Assembly (NCBI RefSeq): GCF_007421815.1
Contig: NZ_VLNT01000002.1
Coordinates: 142,624 to 206,623, forward strand
Length of the DNA: 64,000 bases
Direction of reading: 5' to 3'
From: Aeromicrobium piscarium
Lineage (GTDB): Bacteria > Actinomycetota > Actinomycetes > Propionibacteriales > Nocardioidaceae
The notes below the pieces were generated by a model. That model was given only the letters and a program-made list of their open reading frames with translations. It ran no database searches and was not told the origin of the DNA. Below are positions 54,939 through 63,916 of this stretch, in pieces. The position numbers and the translations under genes are program-made. The stretch's first letter is position 1, and each line of letters starts with the position of its first letter.

Positions 54939-55857
54939 AGCGGATCCTCGGATCGAGTGCGGCGTACAGCAGGTCGACGAGCAGGCTCATGAGCACATAG
55001 ACGAGCACCATGACGGTCACGACGGACACGACCGTCGGGCTCTCCCCGCGCTGGACGGCCTGATAGGCCAGGTTGCCGATGCCCGGGACATTGAAGATGC
55101 CCTCGGTGACGATCGCACCGGCCATGAGTGTGCCCAGGTCCGCGCCGAGGAAGGTCACGACGGGGATCAGGGAGTTGCGCAGCACATGCTTGCGGTTGAC
55201 GGTCCCCTCGGACAACCCCTTGGCGCGGGCCGTGCGGACATGGTCGGCGCTGAGGTTCTCGATCACCGAGGTGCGGGTGAGACGTAAGACATAGGCGAAG
55301 GAGACCAGGCCGAGGACGATCGCCGGAAGGATCAGTTTGCCGATGGAGGCGTCACCGCCGACGGTGGCGGGCGCCCAGTGGAGTTTGACGCCGAACACCA
55401 GCTGGAGCATGAAGCCGAGCACGAAGATCGGGACGGCGATGACCAGCAGCGAGACCACGAGCATGGTGGAGTCGAAGATCTTGCCGCGTCGCAGGCCCGC
55501 CCAGAAGCCGGCGATGATGCCGAGCACGGCCTCGATGATGAGGGCCATCAGGGCGAGCTTGACCGTGACCGGGAAGGTCCTACCGATCAGGTCGGCTACC
55601 GGCTGACCGGAGTACGAGGTACCCAGATCGCCGGTGAGCGCGCCGCCGAGGAACAGCAGCCACTGCACGAGGAAGGGCTTGTCGAGGTTGTACTGGGCCT
55701 CGAGATTGGCTCGAGCCGTCTCGGAGACGGGCTTTTCGCCGAACAGCGCAGTGATCGGGTCACCGGGCTGCAAGAAGACCATCGCATAGATGAGCAATGT
55801 GGCGCCGAGCACCACGGGGATCGCCTGGAGTAGGCGCTTTCCGACATACCACCACAT
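54931..55857 (-). CDS. Oligopeptide ABC transporter permease OppB-like
   Basis: A 308-residue permease with an N-terminal helix (L-L-Q-A-I-P-V-V-L-G-A-T), a P-G-D-P motif and the EAA loop R-T-A-R-A-K-G-L. I chose ATG 55857 since AGGAGG lies 9 nt before it; the GTG at 55863 has only 3 nt to that site. Confidence 0.9.
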   Translation of the reverse strand: MWWYVGKRLLQAIPVVLGATLLIYAMVFLQPGDPITALFGEKPVSETARANLEAQYNLDKPFLVQWLLFLGGALTGDLGTSYSGQPVADLIGRTFPVTVKLALMALIIEAVLGIIAGFWAGLRRGKIFDSTMLVVSLLVIAVPIFVLGFMLQLVFGVKLHWAPATVGGDASIGKLILPAIVLGLVSFAYVLRLTRTSVIENLSADHVRTARAKGLSEGTVNRKHVLRNSLIPVVTFLGADLGTLMAGAIVTEGIFNVPGIGNLAYQAVQRGESPTVVSVVTVMVLVYVLMSLLVDLLYAALDPRIRYA

Positions 55858-55936
55858 CGGCACGGACCTCCTGATCGAGGGATCAATCTACTCCCCTACG
55901 GCGGATCGCACCGCGGGGGCGGGTGGAGCGCACACC

Positions 55937-55968
55937 GGTGGGGCGGTGCCCGTAGGCACCGCCCCACC
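55937..55968. terminator. Strong hairpin between oppA and oppB
   Basis: Arms 55937-55950 and 55955-55968 are perfect 14-bp reverse complements with a 4-nt loop, 8 nt after the oppA stop. In ABC operons such hairpins usually protect or truncate the message so that the binding protein is made in excess over the permeases. No U-tract follows. Confidence 0.75.
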
Positions 55969-55976
55969 TCGTGCGA

Positions 55977-57587
55977 TCACTTCGTGACGTCGTGATACTC
56001 CGGCTTGTTCTGCCAGTTGAACTCCAGGTTGTTGACGCCCTGGGCGCCGACCGCGGAGATGTTCTGGTTCCACAGCGGGATGGCCGGAAGGTCCTGGAAG
56101 AGGATCTCCTGGGCCTGAGCGAGGAACTGTGCTCGCTCTTCCTCCGAGTCCGCCGCGGCGGACTGACCGAGCAGGCCGTCGAAGTCGGCATTGCTGTAGT
56201 CGCCGTCGTTCGAGCCGGCACCCGTGCCGTACAGCGGCGCGAGGTAGTTGTAGACCGACGGGTAGTCGGGCTGCCAGCTGGTACGGAAGGCGGTGCCGAT
56301 GCTGCGGTTGGTGACCAGCTCACGGAACTCGCCGAAGGTCGCGAAGGCCTTGGGCTCGGCCTCGATCTCCAGGTTGGTGCGGATCTGGTTGACGACCGCC
56401 TCGACCCACTCCTTGTTGCCGGGCCCGTCACCGTTGTAGGACAGCTCGAAGGTGCCCTCGAAGGGAGCGATCTCCTCGGCCTGGGCCCACAGGTCCTTGG
56501 CCTGGTCGACGTCGTACTCGAGCACCTCGCTGCCCGGGATGTCCTCGGTGTAGCCGGGCATCAGCGGGGAGCTGAAGTCGGTCGCCGCGGAGTTCGCGCC
56601 GTCGAAGATCTTGTCGCCGATCTGCTCGCGGTCGATGGCCATCGACAGCGCCTGGCGACGCAGCTGGCCCTCCTCGTCCTCGCCGAAGTGCGCGAGCGAG
56701 GACGGGATGGTGAAGCTCATGAAGACCGAGCCGGGCTCGGTGATCGGCTGCACCTGGTCGTCATCCTCATAGGACGACAGCGCGCTCGGCGGCACTCGGT
56801 CGAGGATGTCGAGGTTGCCGGACTGGACGTCGGTGTAGGCGGCATCCGGATCGGTGTAGAACTTGAAGGTCACGCCCTCGTTCTGGGGTGTGCGGTTGCC
56901 GTCATAGTCGCCATTCGGGACGAGGGCGGCCTCGACATCGTGGTCCCAGCTCTCGAGCGTGTACGGACCGTTGCCGATCGGCGCCTCGCCGAAGGCCTCC
57001 ATGTCGTCGAAGGCCGATTCCGGGAGCGGGAAGTACGCCGAGTAGCCGAGGCGCTTGGGGAACTCCGCCTCGGGGGCCTTCAGCGTCGCCGTGAAGGTGA
57101 GGTCATCGGTGACCTCGAGGCCGGAGATGGTGTCGCCGCCGGTCGAGACGCCTTCCTCGTCGGTGCCCTCGAAGGGGTTGAAGAAGTACGCGCCGAGCTG
57201 AGCGTTGTCCGGGTCCGCACCGTAGTTCCATGCGTCGACGAAGGACTGCGCGGTGACGGGGCTGCCGTCGGAGAACGTCCACCCGTCCTTGAGCGTGATG
57301 GTCCAGGTCTGGTTGTCGTCGGACTCGATGGACTCCGCGACCTCCATCTCGGTGTCACCCTCGGCGGTGTACGAGACGAGGCCGGCGAAGATCAGGTCGA
57401 CGATATTGCCGCCGCCGGTCTCGTTCGTGTTCGTGGGGACGAGCGGGTTCTGGGGCTCAGTGCTGAACGAGGTGATGACATTGTCGGAGCTGTCTCCGCC
57501 GCCATCACCACCGCAGGCAGCCAGGGTCAGGCTGCCGACGGCGACCAGCGCGATGCCCGCCAGGCGTGTCCGCCGAGTGAGTCGCAT
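55977..57587 (-). CDS. Peptide ABC transporter substrate-binding lipoprotein OppA-like
   Basis: A 536-residue lipoprotein: signal I-A-L-V-A-V-G-S-L-T-L-A-A-C with lipobox L-A-A-C, then an SBP family 5 fold (R-P-like N-terminal T-E-P-Q-N-P-L-V-P, the L-K-D-G-W-T-F-S-D-G-S-P-V-T-A segment). It binds peptides outside the membrane and passes them to the permeases. AGGAGG lies 7 nt before ATG 57587. First gene of the operon. Confidence 0.93.
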   Translation of the reverse strand: MRLTRRTRLAGIALVAVGSLTLAACGGDGGGDSSDNVITSFSTEPQNPLVPTNTNETGGGNIVDLIFAGLVSYTAEGDTEMEVAESIESDDNQTWTITLKDGWTFSDGSPVTAQSFVDAWNYGADPDNAQLGAYFFNPFEGTDEEGVSTGGDTISGLEVTDDLTFTATLKAPEAEFPKRLGYSAYFPLPESAFDDMEAFGEAPIGNGPYTLESWDHDVEAALVPNGDYDGNRTPQNEGVTFKFYTDPDAAYTDVQSGNLDILDRVPPSALSSYEDDDQVQPITEPGSVFMSFTIPSSLAHFGEDEEGQLRRQALSMAIDREQIGDKIFDGANSAATDFSSPLMPGYTEDIPGSEVLEYDVDQAKDLWAQAEEIAPFEGTFELSYNGDGPGNKEWVEAVVNQIRTNLEIEAEPKAFATFGEFRELVTNRSIGTAFRTSWQPDYPSVYNYLAPLYGTGAGSNDGDYSNADFDGLLGQSAAADSEEERAQFLAQAQEILFQDLPAIPLWNQNISAVGAQGVNNLEFNWQNKPEYHDVTK

Positions 57588-57737
57588 GGAATTCCTCCTG
57601 TACATGGGTACGCCAGATCAGGCGCATTCTCATTGCTATCACTCCGAGCCGTTCGGAGGACAGAGGCAGAAAGGGACCTTAATCAAAGTGTCACCGAACC
57701 GATGAGCCATGACAAACCACCCGAACGGACGATGGCA
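57588..57737. promoter_or_regulatory. Upstream region of the opp operon
   Basis: 150 nt between oppA and the etfA terminator. It is the only AT-richer part here (TTGATTAAGG on the minus strand), and TGATAG near 57640 may be a -10. I see no firm operator. Confidence 0.3.
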
Positions 57738-57776
57738 TGACGACGGCCCCCGGCGGTAAGCCGGGGGCCGTCGTCA
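57738..57776. terminator. Intrinsic-type hairpin after etfA
   Basis: Arms 57738-57754 and 57760-57776 are perfect 17-bp reverse complements with loop GGTAA, 13 nt after the etfA stop. It ends the etfB-etfA transcript. Confidence 0.8.
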
Positions 57777-57789
57777 CACGCGAGCCGTG

Positions 57790-58737
57790 TCAGCCCTTGC
57801 GCTTGGTGATCTCCTCGGTGGCCTGCGGGAGGACCTCCTTGAGGTCGCCCACGACACCGAAGTCGACGAGCTCGAAGATCGGCGCCTCGTCGTCCTTGTT
57901 GACCGCGACGATCGTCTTGGACGTCTGCATGCCGGCCCGGTGCTGGATGGCACCGGAGATGCCGTTCGCCACGTACAGCTGCGGCGAGACCGTCTTGCCG
58001 GTCTGGCCCACCTGGAACGAGTGCGGGTACCAGCCGGAGTCGACCGCGGCGCGCGAAGCGCCGACGGCGGCACCCAGCGAGTCCGCGAAGGCCTCGACCT
58101 GGGAGAAGTCGCCGCCCGTGCCGCGGCCACCGGAGACGACGATGGCCGCCTCGGTGAGCTCGGGACGACCGGTGGACTCCTTGGGCTTGCTGGAGGTGAT
58201 CTTGGCCGTCTTGGACGCGTCGGCGATCTCGACCGTGACCGACTCGACCGCACCGGCGCCGGAGGCCTGCTCCGGCGAGGTGGAGTTCGGCTTGACCGCG
58301 ATGACCGGAGCACCCTGGGTGACCTGCGCGGTCACCGTGAAGTTGCCGGCGAAGGCCGACTGGGTGGTGGTCACAGTGCCGCCGTCGGCGGTCACGTCGA
58401 CCGCGTCGGTGATCAGACCGGACTCGGTACGCAGCGCCACGCGTGCGGCGATCTCCTTGCCCTCCGTGGAGGAGGTCACCAGGATCGCGGCCGGCGAGGC
58501 ATCCTTGGCCAGCTGCGTCAACGCATCGGCCTTCGGCCCGACGAGGAACTCCTCGTACGCGGCATCGTCGAGCGTGTAGATCTTCTCCGCGCCGTACTCG
58601 GCGAGGACGCCGTTGTCGGCCGAGCCGAACACGACGGCCGAGGGCTCGCCGATGCGGCGAGCGATGGTCAGGAGCTCCAGCGAGGGCTTCGCGACCTTGC
58701 CCTCGGGGGCATCGATCAGAACGAGAACTTCACTCAT
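57790..58737 (-). CDS. etfA: Electron transfer flavoprotein subunit alpha
   Basis: A 315-residue ETF alpha. It takes electrons from acyl-CoA and related dehydrogenases through FAD. The C-terminal FAD domain has [33 protein letters not shown] and V-N-K-D. Follows etfB by 15 nt. Confidence 0.95.
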   Translation of the reverse strand: MSEVLVLIDAPEGKVAKPSLELLTIARRIGEPSAVVFGSADNGVLAEYGAEKIYTLDDAAYEEFLVGPKADALTQLAKDASPAAILVTSSTEGKEIAARVALRTESGLITDAVDVTADGGTVTTTQSAFAGNFTVTAQVTQGAPVIAVKPNSTSPEQASGAGAVESVTVEIADASKTAKITSSKPKESTGRPELTEAAIVVSGGRGTGGDFSQVEAFADSLGAAVGASRAAVDSGWYPHSFQVGQTGKTVSPQLYVANGISGAIQHRAGMQTSKTIVAVNKDDEAPIFELVDFGVVGDLKEVLPQATEEITKRKG

Positions 58738-58752
58738 GATTCAGGCTCCTAC

Positions 58753-59535
58753 TCACACGAACTTCTTGGAGGCGAGGAACTCGACGAGCTTGGCTCCGCC
58801 GTCTCCCTCGTCGGTGACGATCTCGCCGGCCGTGCGCGGCGGACGCGGCGTGAACGACTCGACCTTGGTCCAGGCGTTATCGAGGCCGACCTCGCCGGCG
58901 TCGACGCCGATATCGGACAGCGTCCACTCCTCGACGGGCTTCTTCTTGGCCGCCATGATGCCCTTGAAGGACGGGTAGCGGGCCTCACCGGTCTGATCGG
59001 TCACGCTGACGACGAGCTTGCCGGACGCCTCGATCTCCTGCGTGGCAGCATCGCCGTCGCGGCGGATCTTGACGGTGTCACCCTCGACGGTGACCTCCGA
59101 AGCGAACGTGACGGCCGGGAGCCCGAGCCGCTCGGCGACAAGCGTCGGCACGACACCGAGGCCGCCGTCAGTGGAGGCCATACCGAAGAACACCATGTCG
59201 TACTCGAGCTTCTCGATCGCCTTGGCGAGCACCAGCGAGGTCGCGAAGGCATCAGAACCCGCGATCGCGTCATCCTCGACGTGGACACCGGCGTCGGCGC
59301 CCATCTGCAGCGCCTTACGCACCGCATCGGAGGCATCGGCGGGGCCGACGGTCAGCACCGTCACCTCACCCTCGCCGGCCTCGACGACCTGCAAGGCCTG
59401 TTCCACGGCGTACTCGTCGAGCTCGGACAGCAGACCGTCGACGTTCTCACGATCAACGGTGTTATCGGCTTCGTCGAACGTGCGGTCCGCGGTCGCGTCC
59501 GGCACGTACTTCACAGCGACAACGATCTTGGTCAC
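58753..59535 (-). CDS. etfB: Electron transfer flavoprotein subunit beta
   Basis: A 260-residue ETF beta: V-V-A-V-K-Y-V-P-D start, N-V-D-G-L-L-S-E-L-D-E-Y-A-V-E-Q-A-L, and the C-terminal K-K-K-P region. GTG 59535 has AGGAGGG upstream. With EtfA it carries electrons to the membrane; the nearby enoyl-CoA hydratase suggests a beta-oxidation role. Confidence 0.95.
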   Translation of the reverse strand: MTKIVVAVKYVPDATADRTFDEADNTVDRENVDGLLSELDEYAVEQALQVVEAGEGEVTVLTVGPADASDAVRKALQMGADAGVHVEDDAIAGSDAFATSLVLAKAIEKLEYDMVFFGMASTDGGLGVVPTLVAERLGLPAVTFASEVTVEGDTVKIRRDGDAATQEIEASGKLVVSVTDQTGEARYPSFKGIMAAKKKPVEEWTLSDIGVDAGEVGLDNAWTKVESFTPRPPRTAGEIVTDEGDGGAKLVEFLASKKFV

Positions 59536-59619
59536 AAGGACCCTCCTGTGAAATCGGGGCGCGGACCCGGGACGGGCCCACGGCAGTCTGACGACTGATT
59601 CGGGTATCACCTTAGCCTT

Positions 59620-59632
59620 GTGAAATATTCAC
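59620..59632. promoter_or_regulatory. GTGAA-ATA-TTCAC operator-like repeat upstream of etfB
   Basis: A 5-bp inverted repeat with 3-nt centre in the etfB upstream region (59536-59708), 85 nt before the GTG, next to a minus-strand TAAGGT. It could be a binding site for a TetR or GntR-like regulator. Evidence is the palindrome and position only. Confidence 0.35.
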
Positions 59633-59708
59633 GCGGTGAGGTGACCCTTGCTCCGGCGATGTTACCCGCAAGTTAACTCCGCGGCGAGCGGCTCGACAGT
59701 GGCGTGGG

Positions 59709-60662
59709 TCACCCTCGTGATCGGCGGCGGGTGACGCGCCGGGTGAAGGACTGCACGGCGAAGCCGATCACGAGATACGCCAGGCCCGCGATGATCCAGG
59801 TGACCAGCAGGTCGACGGCCGCGGTGTCGTCGCCGGTCCCGAAGGCGAGGGTGCGGCACACGGGCTCGAGGAGGTCGAACAGGCCCGCCGGCCTCTCGCC
59901 GAGCGCGAGCGTCAGCGCCCCGAGAGCCAGCAGGAGCGATGCGATGCTGCCGAGTGCGACGGCGACGGTTCCCAACGCGCGCAGCCCACGCACGCCCACC
60001 GAGCGCCGAGGGCTCGTCGGAGCGGGTACATCGGAGGTGGTGCCGGCGGGCGCGACCACGGAGAGGTCGCGCGCGGCGAGGTCTCGCGGGGCCGCGGGCA
60101 GCCCGTCGGTCATGCTGACCGTCTGATCCTCACCCGCCTCTTCCGGCGACGCCTCGAGCGGGTGCTCGGACTCGCCACCACGACCCGGGAGCTCGCCCGA
60201 GGGCTCCTCGGGATCGGCCGTGGAAGCCGCCCCGGCGATCTCGGCGGCGGTCAAGGGCTTGCGACGTTCTCGCGCCTCACGCTCCGCAGCCTCACGCGCT
60301 TCCGCTTCACGCTCCGCCACCTCACGCGCTTCACGCTCCGCGGCCTCGTGCACTTCCGCTTCACGCGCTTCGCGCTCGACGGCTTCATACTCCGCGGCGC
60401 GCTCCGACTCGTCCGGTGTCGACTCCTCCGATTCGCGGCGACGCAGCCCGGTCGGGGCCGAATCGTCCGCCTCGGAAGAGCCGATCTCGTACGCCGGGCC
60501 CTCGTCCGCCTCGACAGCAGCACGACGACGCTTGCCCGCGGCCTCGGGCGACGGCTCGTCCGAGGCGGTGCGCTCCCGATACCGGCGCAGCGCCTCGTCC
60601 CGGCGACGGCGTCGCGCCTCGGCACGCAGCTGACGCGCGCGCTCCTTGTCGTCGGCGGCCAT
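59709..60662 (-). CDS. Charged coiled-coil membrane protein
   Basis: A 317-residue protein not recognised. Residues ~1-30 are strongly basic (R-R-R-R-R-D-E-A-L-R-R-Y), and residues ~85-140 are an alternating E/A/R run (E-R-E-A-R-E-A-E-V-H-E-A-A-E) with coiled-coil character. The C-terminal ~90 residues carry two membrane helices (V-A-V-A-L-G-S-I-A-S-L-L-L-A-L and L-L-V-T-W-I-I-A-G-L-A-Y). Cytosolic charged domain, membrane-anchored at the C-terminus. ATG 60662 or the GTG at 60668 that overlaps the hydratase stop. Confidence 0.65.
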   Translation of the reverse strand: MAADDKERARQLRAEARRRRRDEALRRYRERTASDEPSPEAAGKRRRAAVEADEGPAYEIGSSEADDSAPTGLRRRESEESTPDESERAAEYEAVEREAREAEVHEAAEREAREVAEREAEAREAAEREARERRKPLTAAEIAGAASTADPEEPSGELPGRGGESEHPLEASPEEAGEDQTVSMTDGLPAAPRDLAARDLSVVAPAGTTSDVPAPTSPRRSVGVRGLRALGTVAVALGSIASLLLALGALTLALGERPAGLFDLLEPVCRTLAFGTGDDTAAVDLLVTWIIAGLAYLVIGFAVQSFTRRVTRRRSRG

Positions 60663-60664
60663 CG

Positions 60665-61444
60665 TCACCGCCCGGAGAAGGACGCCTGACCGGGCCCGTT
60701 GTCGATGAAGGAGGTCATGCCGGCCTTCTGGTCCTGCGTCGCGAACAGCCCGGTGAACCCTGCGCGCTCGATCTCCAACCCCGTCTGCAGGTCGACCTCG
60801 AGGCCACGGTCGATCACATCCTTGGCGACCCGGAGCGCCAGCGCGGGACCGCCCACGAACTGACGAGCCCAGGCGACGGCCTCGTCGTAGACCGCCTCGG
60901 CCGGATGGACCGCATCGACCAGCCCGATCCGCAACGCCTCGTCCGCGTCGACGAAGCGACCCGAGTAGATCAGCTCCTTGGCCGTGGCCGGTCCGACGAG
61001 CCTGGCGAGCCGCTGTGTGCCGCCGGCGCCGGGGATGATTCCCAGCAGGATCTCGGGCTGCCCTAGCTTGGCATTCGCCGCGCAGAACCTGACGTCCGCG
61101 GCGAGGGCGACCTCGCAGCCGCCGCCGAGGGCGAAACCGGTGATCGCGGCGACGGTCGGCTTGCCGATCGAGGCGACGGCCCGGGTGAACTCCTGCAGCA
61201 GTTGACCGTGGGTCAGCATCTGCGCGTAGTCCATCGAGGCCATCTCTTTGATGTCCGCCCCCGCGGCGAAGACCCGCTCGCCGCCGTAGAGGACCACGGC
61301 CGCGACATCATCGCGCTCATCGGCCTCGCGCGCGGCAGCAAGGATCTCGCGTTGCATCTGCGCGTCCAGGGCATTCATCTTGGGCCGGTCCAGGCGCAGG
61401 GTGCCGATACCCTCTGCCACGTCGAGCCGTGCGAACTCTGCCAC
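60665..61444 (-). CDS. Enoyl-CoA hydratase/isomerase family protein
   Basis: A 259-residue crotonase-fold enzyme. The oxyanion hole (A-A-G-A-D-I-K-E and A-L-G-G-G-C-E) and the catalytic Glu pair (E in G-G-G-C-E and E in G-Q-P-E-I-L-L-G-I-I-P-G-A-G-G) are intact, so trans-2-enoyl-CoA hydration is likely. GTG 61444 has GGGAGG upstream. It precedes the charged membrane protein and diverges from the fructose PTS. Confidence 0.9.
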   Translation of the reverse strand: MAEFARLDVAEGIGTLRLDRPKMNALDAQMQREILAAAREADERDDVAAVVLYGGERVFAAGADIKEMASMDYAQMLTHGQLLQEFTRAVASIGKPTVAAITGFALGGGCEVALAADVRFCAANAKLGQPEILLGIIPGAGGTQRLARLVGPATAKELIYSGRFVDADEALRIGLVDAVHPAEAVYDEAVAWARQFVGGPALALRVAKDVIDRGLEVDLQTGLEIERAGFTGLFATQDQKAGMTSFIDNGPGQASFSGR

Positions 61445-61523
61445 GTCACTACCTCCCTCTCGACGCCACCGCGCCATCTCGTGCAGTACCGAAGGCATCG
61501 TCGCATGATCGTGGCACCCAGGG

Positions 61524-61590
61524 TTGACAGGCACGTGACCCACATCGCAAAATCACATAAAGTCACATAAATGCACGCATATCCACACCT
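61524..61590 (+). promoter_or_regulatory. Fructose PTS promoter and tandem 10-bp operator array
   Basis: TTGACA (61524-61529), an 18-nt spacer and CAAAAT (61548-61553) form the promoter. From 61551 four successive 10-nt units follow (AATCACATAA, AGTCACATAA, ATGCACGCAT, ATCCACACCT), the first two nearly identical and all with CAC in the same place. Such phased repeats are typical of DeoR-family operators, so FruR repression is likely. Confidence 0.65.
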
Positions 61591-61610
61591 GCGGTAGAGA
61601 GAAGAAGACC

Positions 61611-63629
61611 ATGACCGATCTCATCGTCCCCGAACTGGTCGGGCTCGACATCGATCTCGGCACGGACGCACGTGCCGTCATCCCCGCTCTCGCCCAGCGT
61701 GTGGCGGACGCGGGGCGCGCCGAGGCCGAGGGGCTCGCGCGCGATGCCCTGACCCGCGAAGGTCAGTCCGCGACCGGCTTGCCCGGAGGGATCGCGATCC
61801 CGCACTGCCGGTCCGCGGCCGTGTCGAAGGCCTCGCTCGCCTTCGCCCGGCTCTCACCCGCCGCCGATTTCGGCGCACCCGACGGCCCGGCCGATCTGGC
61901 CTTCCTCATCGCGGCACCCGCCGAGGGAGATGCCGATCACCTCGCCCTGCTCTCGGCCCTCGCCCGAGCACTCGTGCGCCCCGACTTCACCGCCGCCCTG
62001 CGCGCCGCGACCAGTCCTGAGGAGATCGTCGAGCTCGTCGACGAGGCGGTCGCGCCCGCCGCCCCCTCCCCTGCCCCTGAGGCAGCCGCCGAGGAATCCG
62101 GACAGCCTGACGAGGACACGGCAACGGAGGACGAGACCGTCTCGCTCGTCGCGGTCACCGCGTGCCCTACCGGGATCGCCCATACCTACATGGCCGCGGA
62201 GTCCCTCGAACGCGCCGCGGCCGAGGCCGGTGTCGAGCTGCACATCGAGCCCCAGGGCTCCTCCGGCGGCAAGCGCCTCGACCCGGCCGTGATCGACCGG
62301 GCCAGGGCGGTGATCTTCGCGACCGATGTCGGCGTCAAGGACAAGAGCCGGTTCGCGGGCAAGCCGGTCATCGAGAGCGGCGTGAAGCGAGGCATCGACG
62401 ACGGTCCCGGCATGATCCGCGATGCGCTCGCGGCTGCCGACGATCCGAACGCGCGTCGCGTCGCGGCGGGTGGATCCTCCTCGTCGTCCAGCTCGACCGC
62501 GGAGGGCACCTCCTTCGGCCTGCGACTTCGCCAATGGCTGCTCACCGGCGTCAGCTACATGATCCCGTTCGTCGCCGCGGGCGGCCTATTGATCGCGCTC
62601 GGCTTCCTGCTCGGCGGCTACGACATCGATGGCGAGGCGATCCTCGGCGACTACACCCTCTTCAACCCGCCGCCGGGTGCGGAGAACGCCGCCGTCTCGG
62701 TCGGCTGGCTCACCTATCTCGGTGCTGTGTTCTCCGTCGTCGGTGGCTACGCGATGATGTTCCTCGTCCCGGCGCTGGCCGGCTACATCGCCTACGCGAT
62801 GGCCGATCGGCCCGGCATCGCCCCTGGCTTTGTCATGGGCTATCTGGCCACGCAGTCCGACACCGGCTTCCTCGGCGGCATCGTCGGAGGCCTGCTCGCC
62901 GGCGCGATCGCGATGTCCTTCAGTCGCCTACAACCTCCCCGCTGGCTCGCGGGGCTGATGCCGGTCGTGATCATCCCGCTCGTCACCACGCTCGTCGCCG
63001 GACTGATCATGGTCATCGTGCTCGGCAAGCCGATCGCCTGGATCATGAACGGCCTGGAGGACTGGCTGACCGGCATGTCGGACGGATCGACCTTCATCCT
63101 GGGTGCGGTCCTCGGACTGATGATGGCCACCGATCTCGGCGGCCCGATCAACAAGTCGGCCTATCTCTTCGCGACCGCAGGCCTCGCCGAGGCCAATCTC
63201 GGAGACCCGGACTCGCCGCAGATGATGATCATGGCCGCGGTGATGATCGGCGGCATGACGCCGCCGCTCGCGCTCGCGCTCTCGACGTTGCTGCGCCCGC
63301 GGCTCTATACGCAGGAGGAGCGGGAGAACGGCAAGGCGGCCTGGTTGCTGGGAGCCGCCTTCATCTCCGAGGGCGCGATCCCGTTCGCCGCTGCCGATCC
63401 GCTGCGGGTCATCCCCTCGATGATGCTCGGCTCGGCCGCTGCGGGAGCGATCGCGATGGGCACCGGGGTGACGCTCGCGGCCCCGCACGGCGGTATCTTC
63501 GTGTTCTTCGCGGTCGGCAACGTGCTCTGGTTCTTCGTCGCCATCATCGTCGGTACTCTCGTGAGTGCCCTCGCGGTGACCCTGGCCAAGCAGATCGGTC
63601 GCAAGCCCACCGCGCCCATCGGGGCCTGA
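61611..63629 (+). CDS. fruA: Fructose PTS transporter EIIABC (fused)
   Basis: A 672-residue PTS protein that imports and phosphorylates fructose. Order: IIA (~1-150, phospho-His66 in I-P-H-C-R-S), linker, IIB (~175-280, Cys in T-A-C-P-T-G-I-A-H-T-Y), IIC (~305-670) with about eight to nine membrane helices (G-G-P-I-N-K-S-A-Y loop). ATG 61611 lies after GAGAGAAGAAG. Followed by HPr after 29 nt. Confidence 0.95.
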   Translation: MTDLIVPELVGLDIDLGTDARAVIPALAQRVADAGRAEAEGLARDALTREGQSATGLPGGIAIPHCRSAAVSKASLAFARLSPAADFGAPDGPADLAFLIAAPAEGDADHLALLSALARALVRPDFTAALRAATSPEEIVELVDEAVAPAAPSPAPEAAAEESGQPDEDTATEDETVSLVAVTACPTGIAHTYMAAESLERAAAEAGVELHIEPQGSSGGKRLDPAVIDRARAVIFATDVGVKDKSRFAGKPVIESGVKRGIDDGPGMIRDALAAADDPNARRVAAGGSSSSSSSTAEGTSFGLRLRQWLLTGVSYMIPFVAAGGLLIALGFLLGGYDIDGEAILGDYTLFNPPPGAENAAVSVGWLTYLGAVFSVVGGYAMMFLVPALAGYIAYAMADRPGIAPGFVMGYLATQSDTGFLGGIVGGLLAGAIAMSFSRLQPPRWLAGLMPVVIIPLVTTLVAGLIMVIVLGKPIAWIMNGLEDWLTGMSDGSTFILGAVLGLMMATDLGGPINKSAYLFATAGLAEANLGDPDSPQMMIMAAVMIGGMTPPLALALSTLLRPRLYTQEERENGKAAWLLGAAFISEGAIPFAAADPLRVIPSMMLGSAAAGAIAMGTGVTLAAPHGGIFVFFAVGNVLWFFVAIIVGTLVSALAVTLAKQIGRKPTAPIGA

Positions 63630-63658
63630 GGCCCAGCAATCTCCCGAGAGGACCGAAC

Positions 63659-63916
63659 ATGCCCAGCAAGACCGTGACCGTCGGATCGTCCGTCGGCCTG
63701 CACGCCCGTCCCGCCGCCACGATCGCCCAGGCGGCCAGCGAAGCGGGTGTCCCCGTGACCCTCGCGACCGGCGGCGGAGACCCCGTCGACGCCGGCTCGG
63801 CCCTGCTCATCATGACGCTGGGCGCGAAGAAGGGCGACGAGGTCACCGTCGAGAGCGAGGACTCGGCCGTCGTCGACAAGATCGCCGGACTGGTCGAGGC
63901 CGACCTCGACGCCTGA
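63659..63916 (+). CDS. Phosphocarrier protein HPr
   Basis: An 85-residue HPr that passes phosphate from enzyme I to EIIA. Active His15 in G-L-H-A-R-P-A-A; the usual regulatory Ser46 site region reads A-G-S-A-L-L-I-M. It lies 29 nt after the fructose EII gene, with GAGAGGA upstream, so the sugar-specific and general carrier may be co-expressed. Confidence 0.93.
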   Translation: MPSKTVTVGSSVGLHARPAATIAQAASEAGVPVTLATGGGDPVDAGSALLIMTLGAKKGDEVTVESEDSAVVDKIAGLVEADLDA

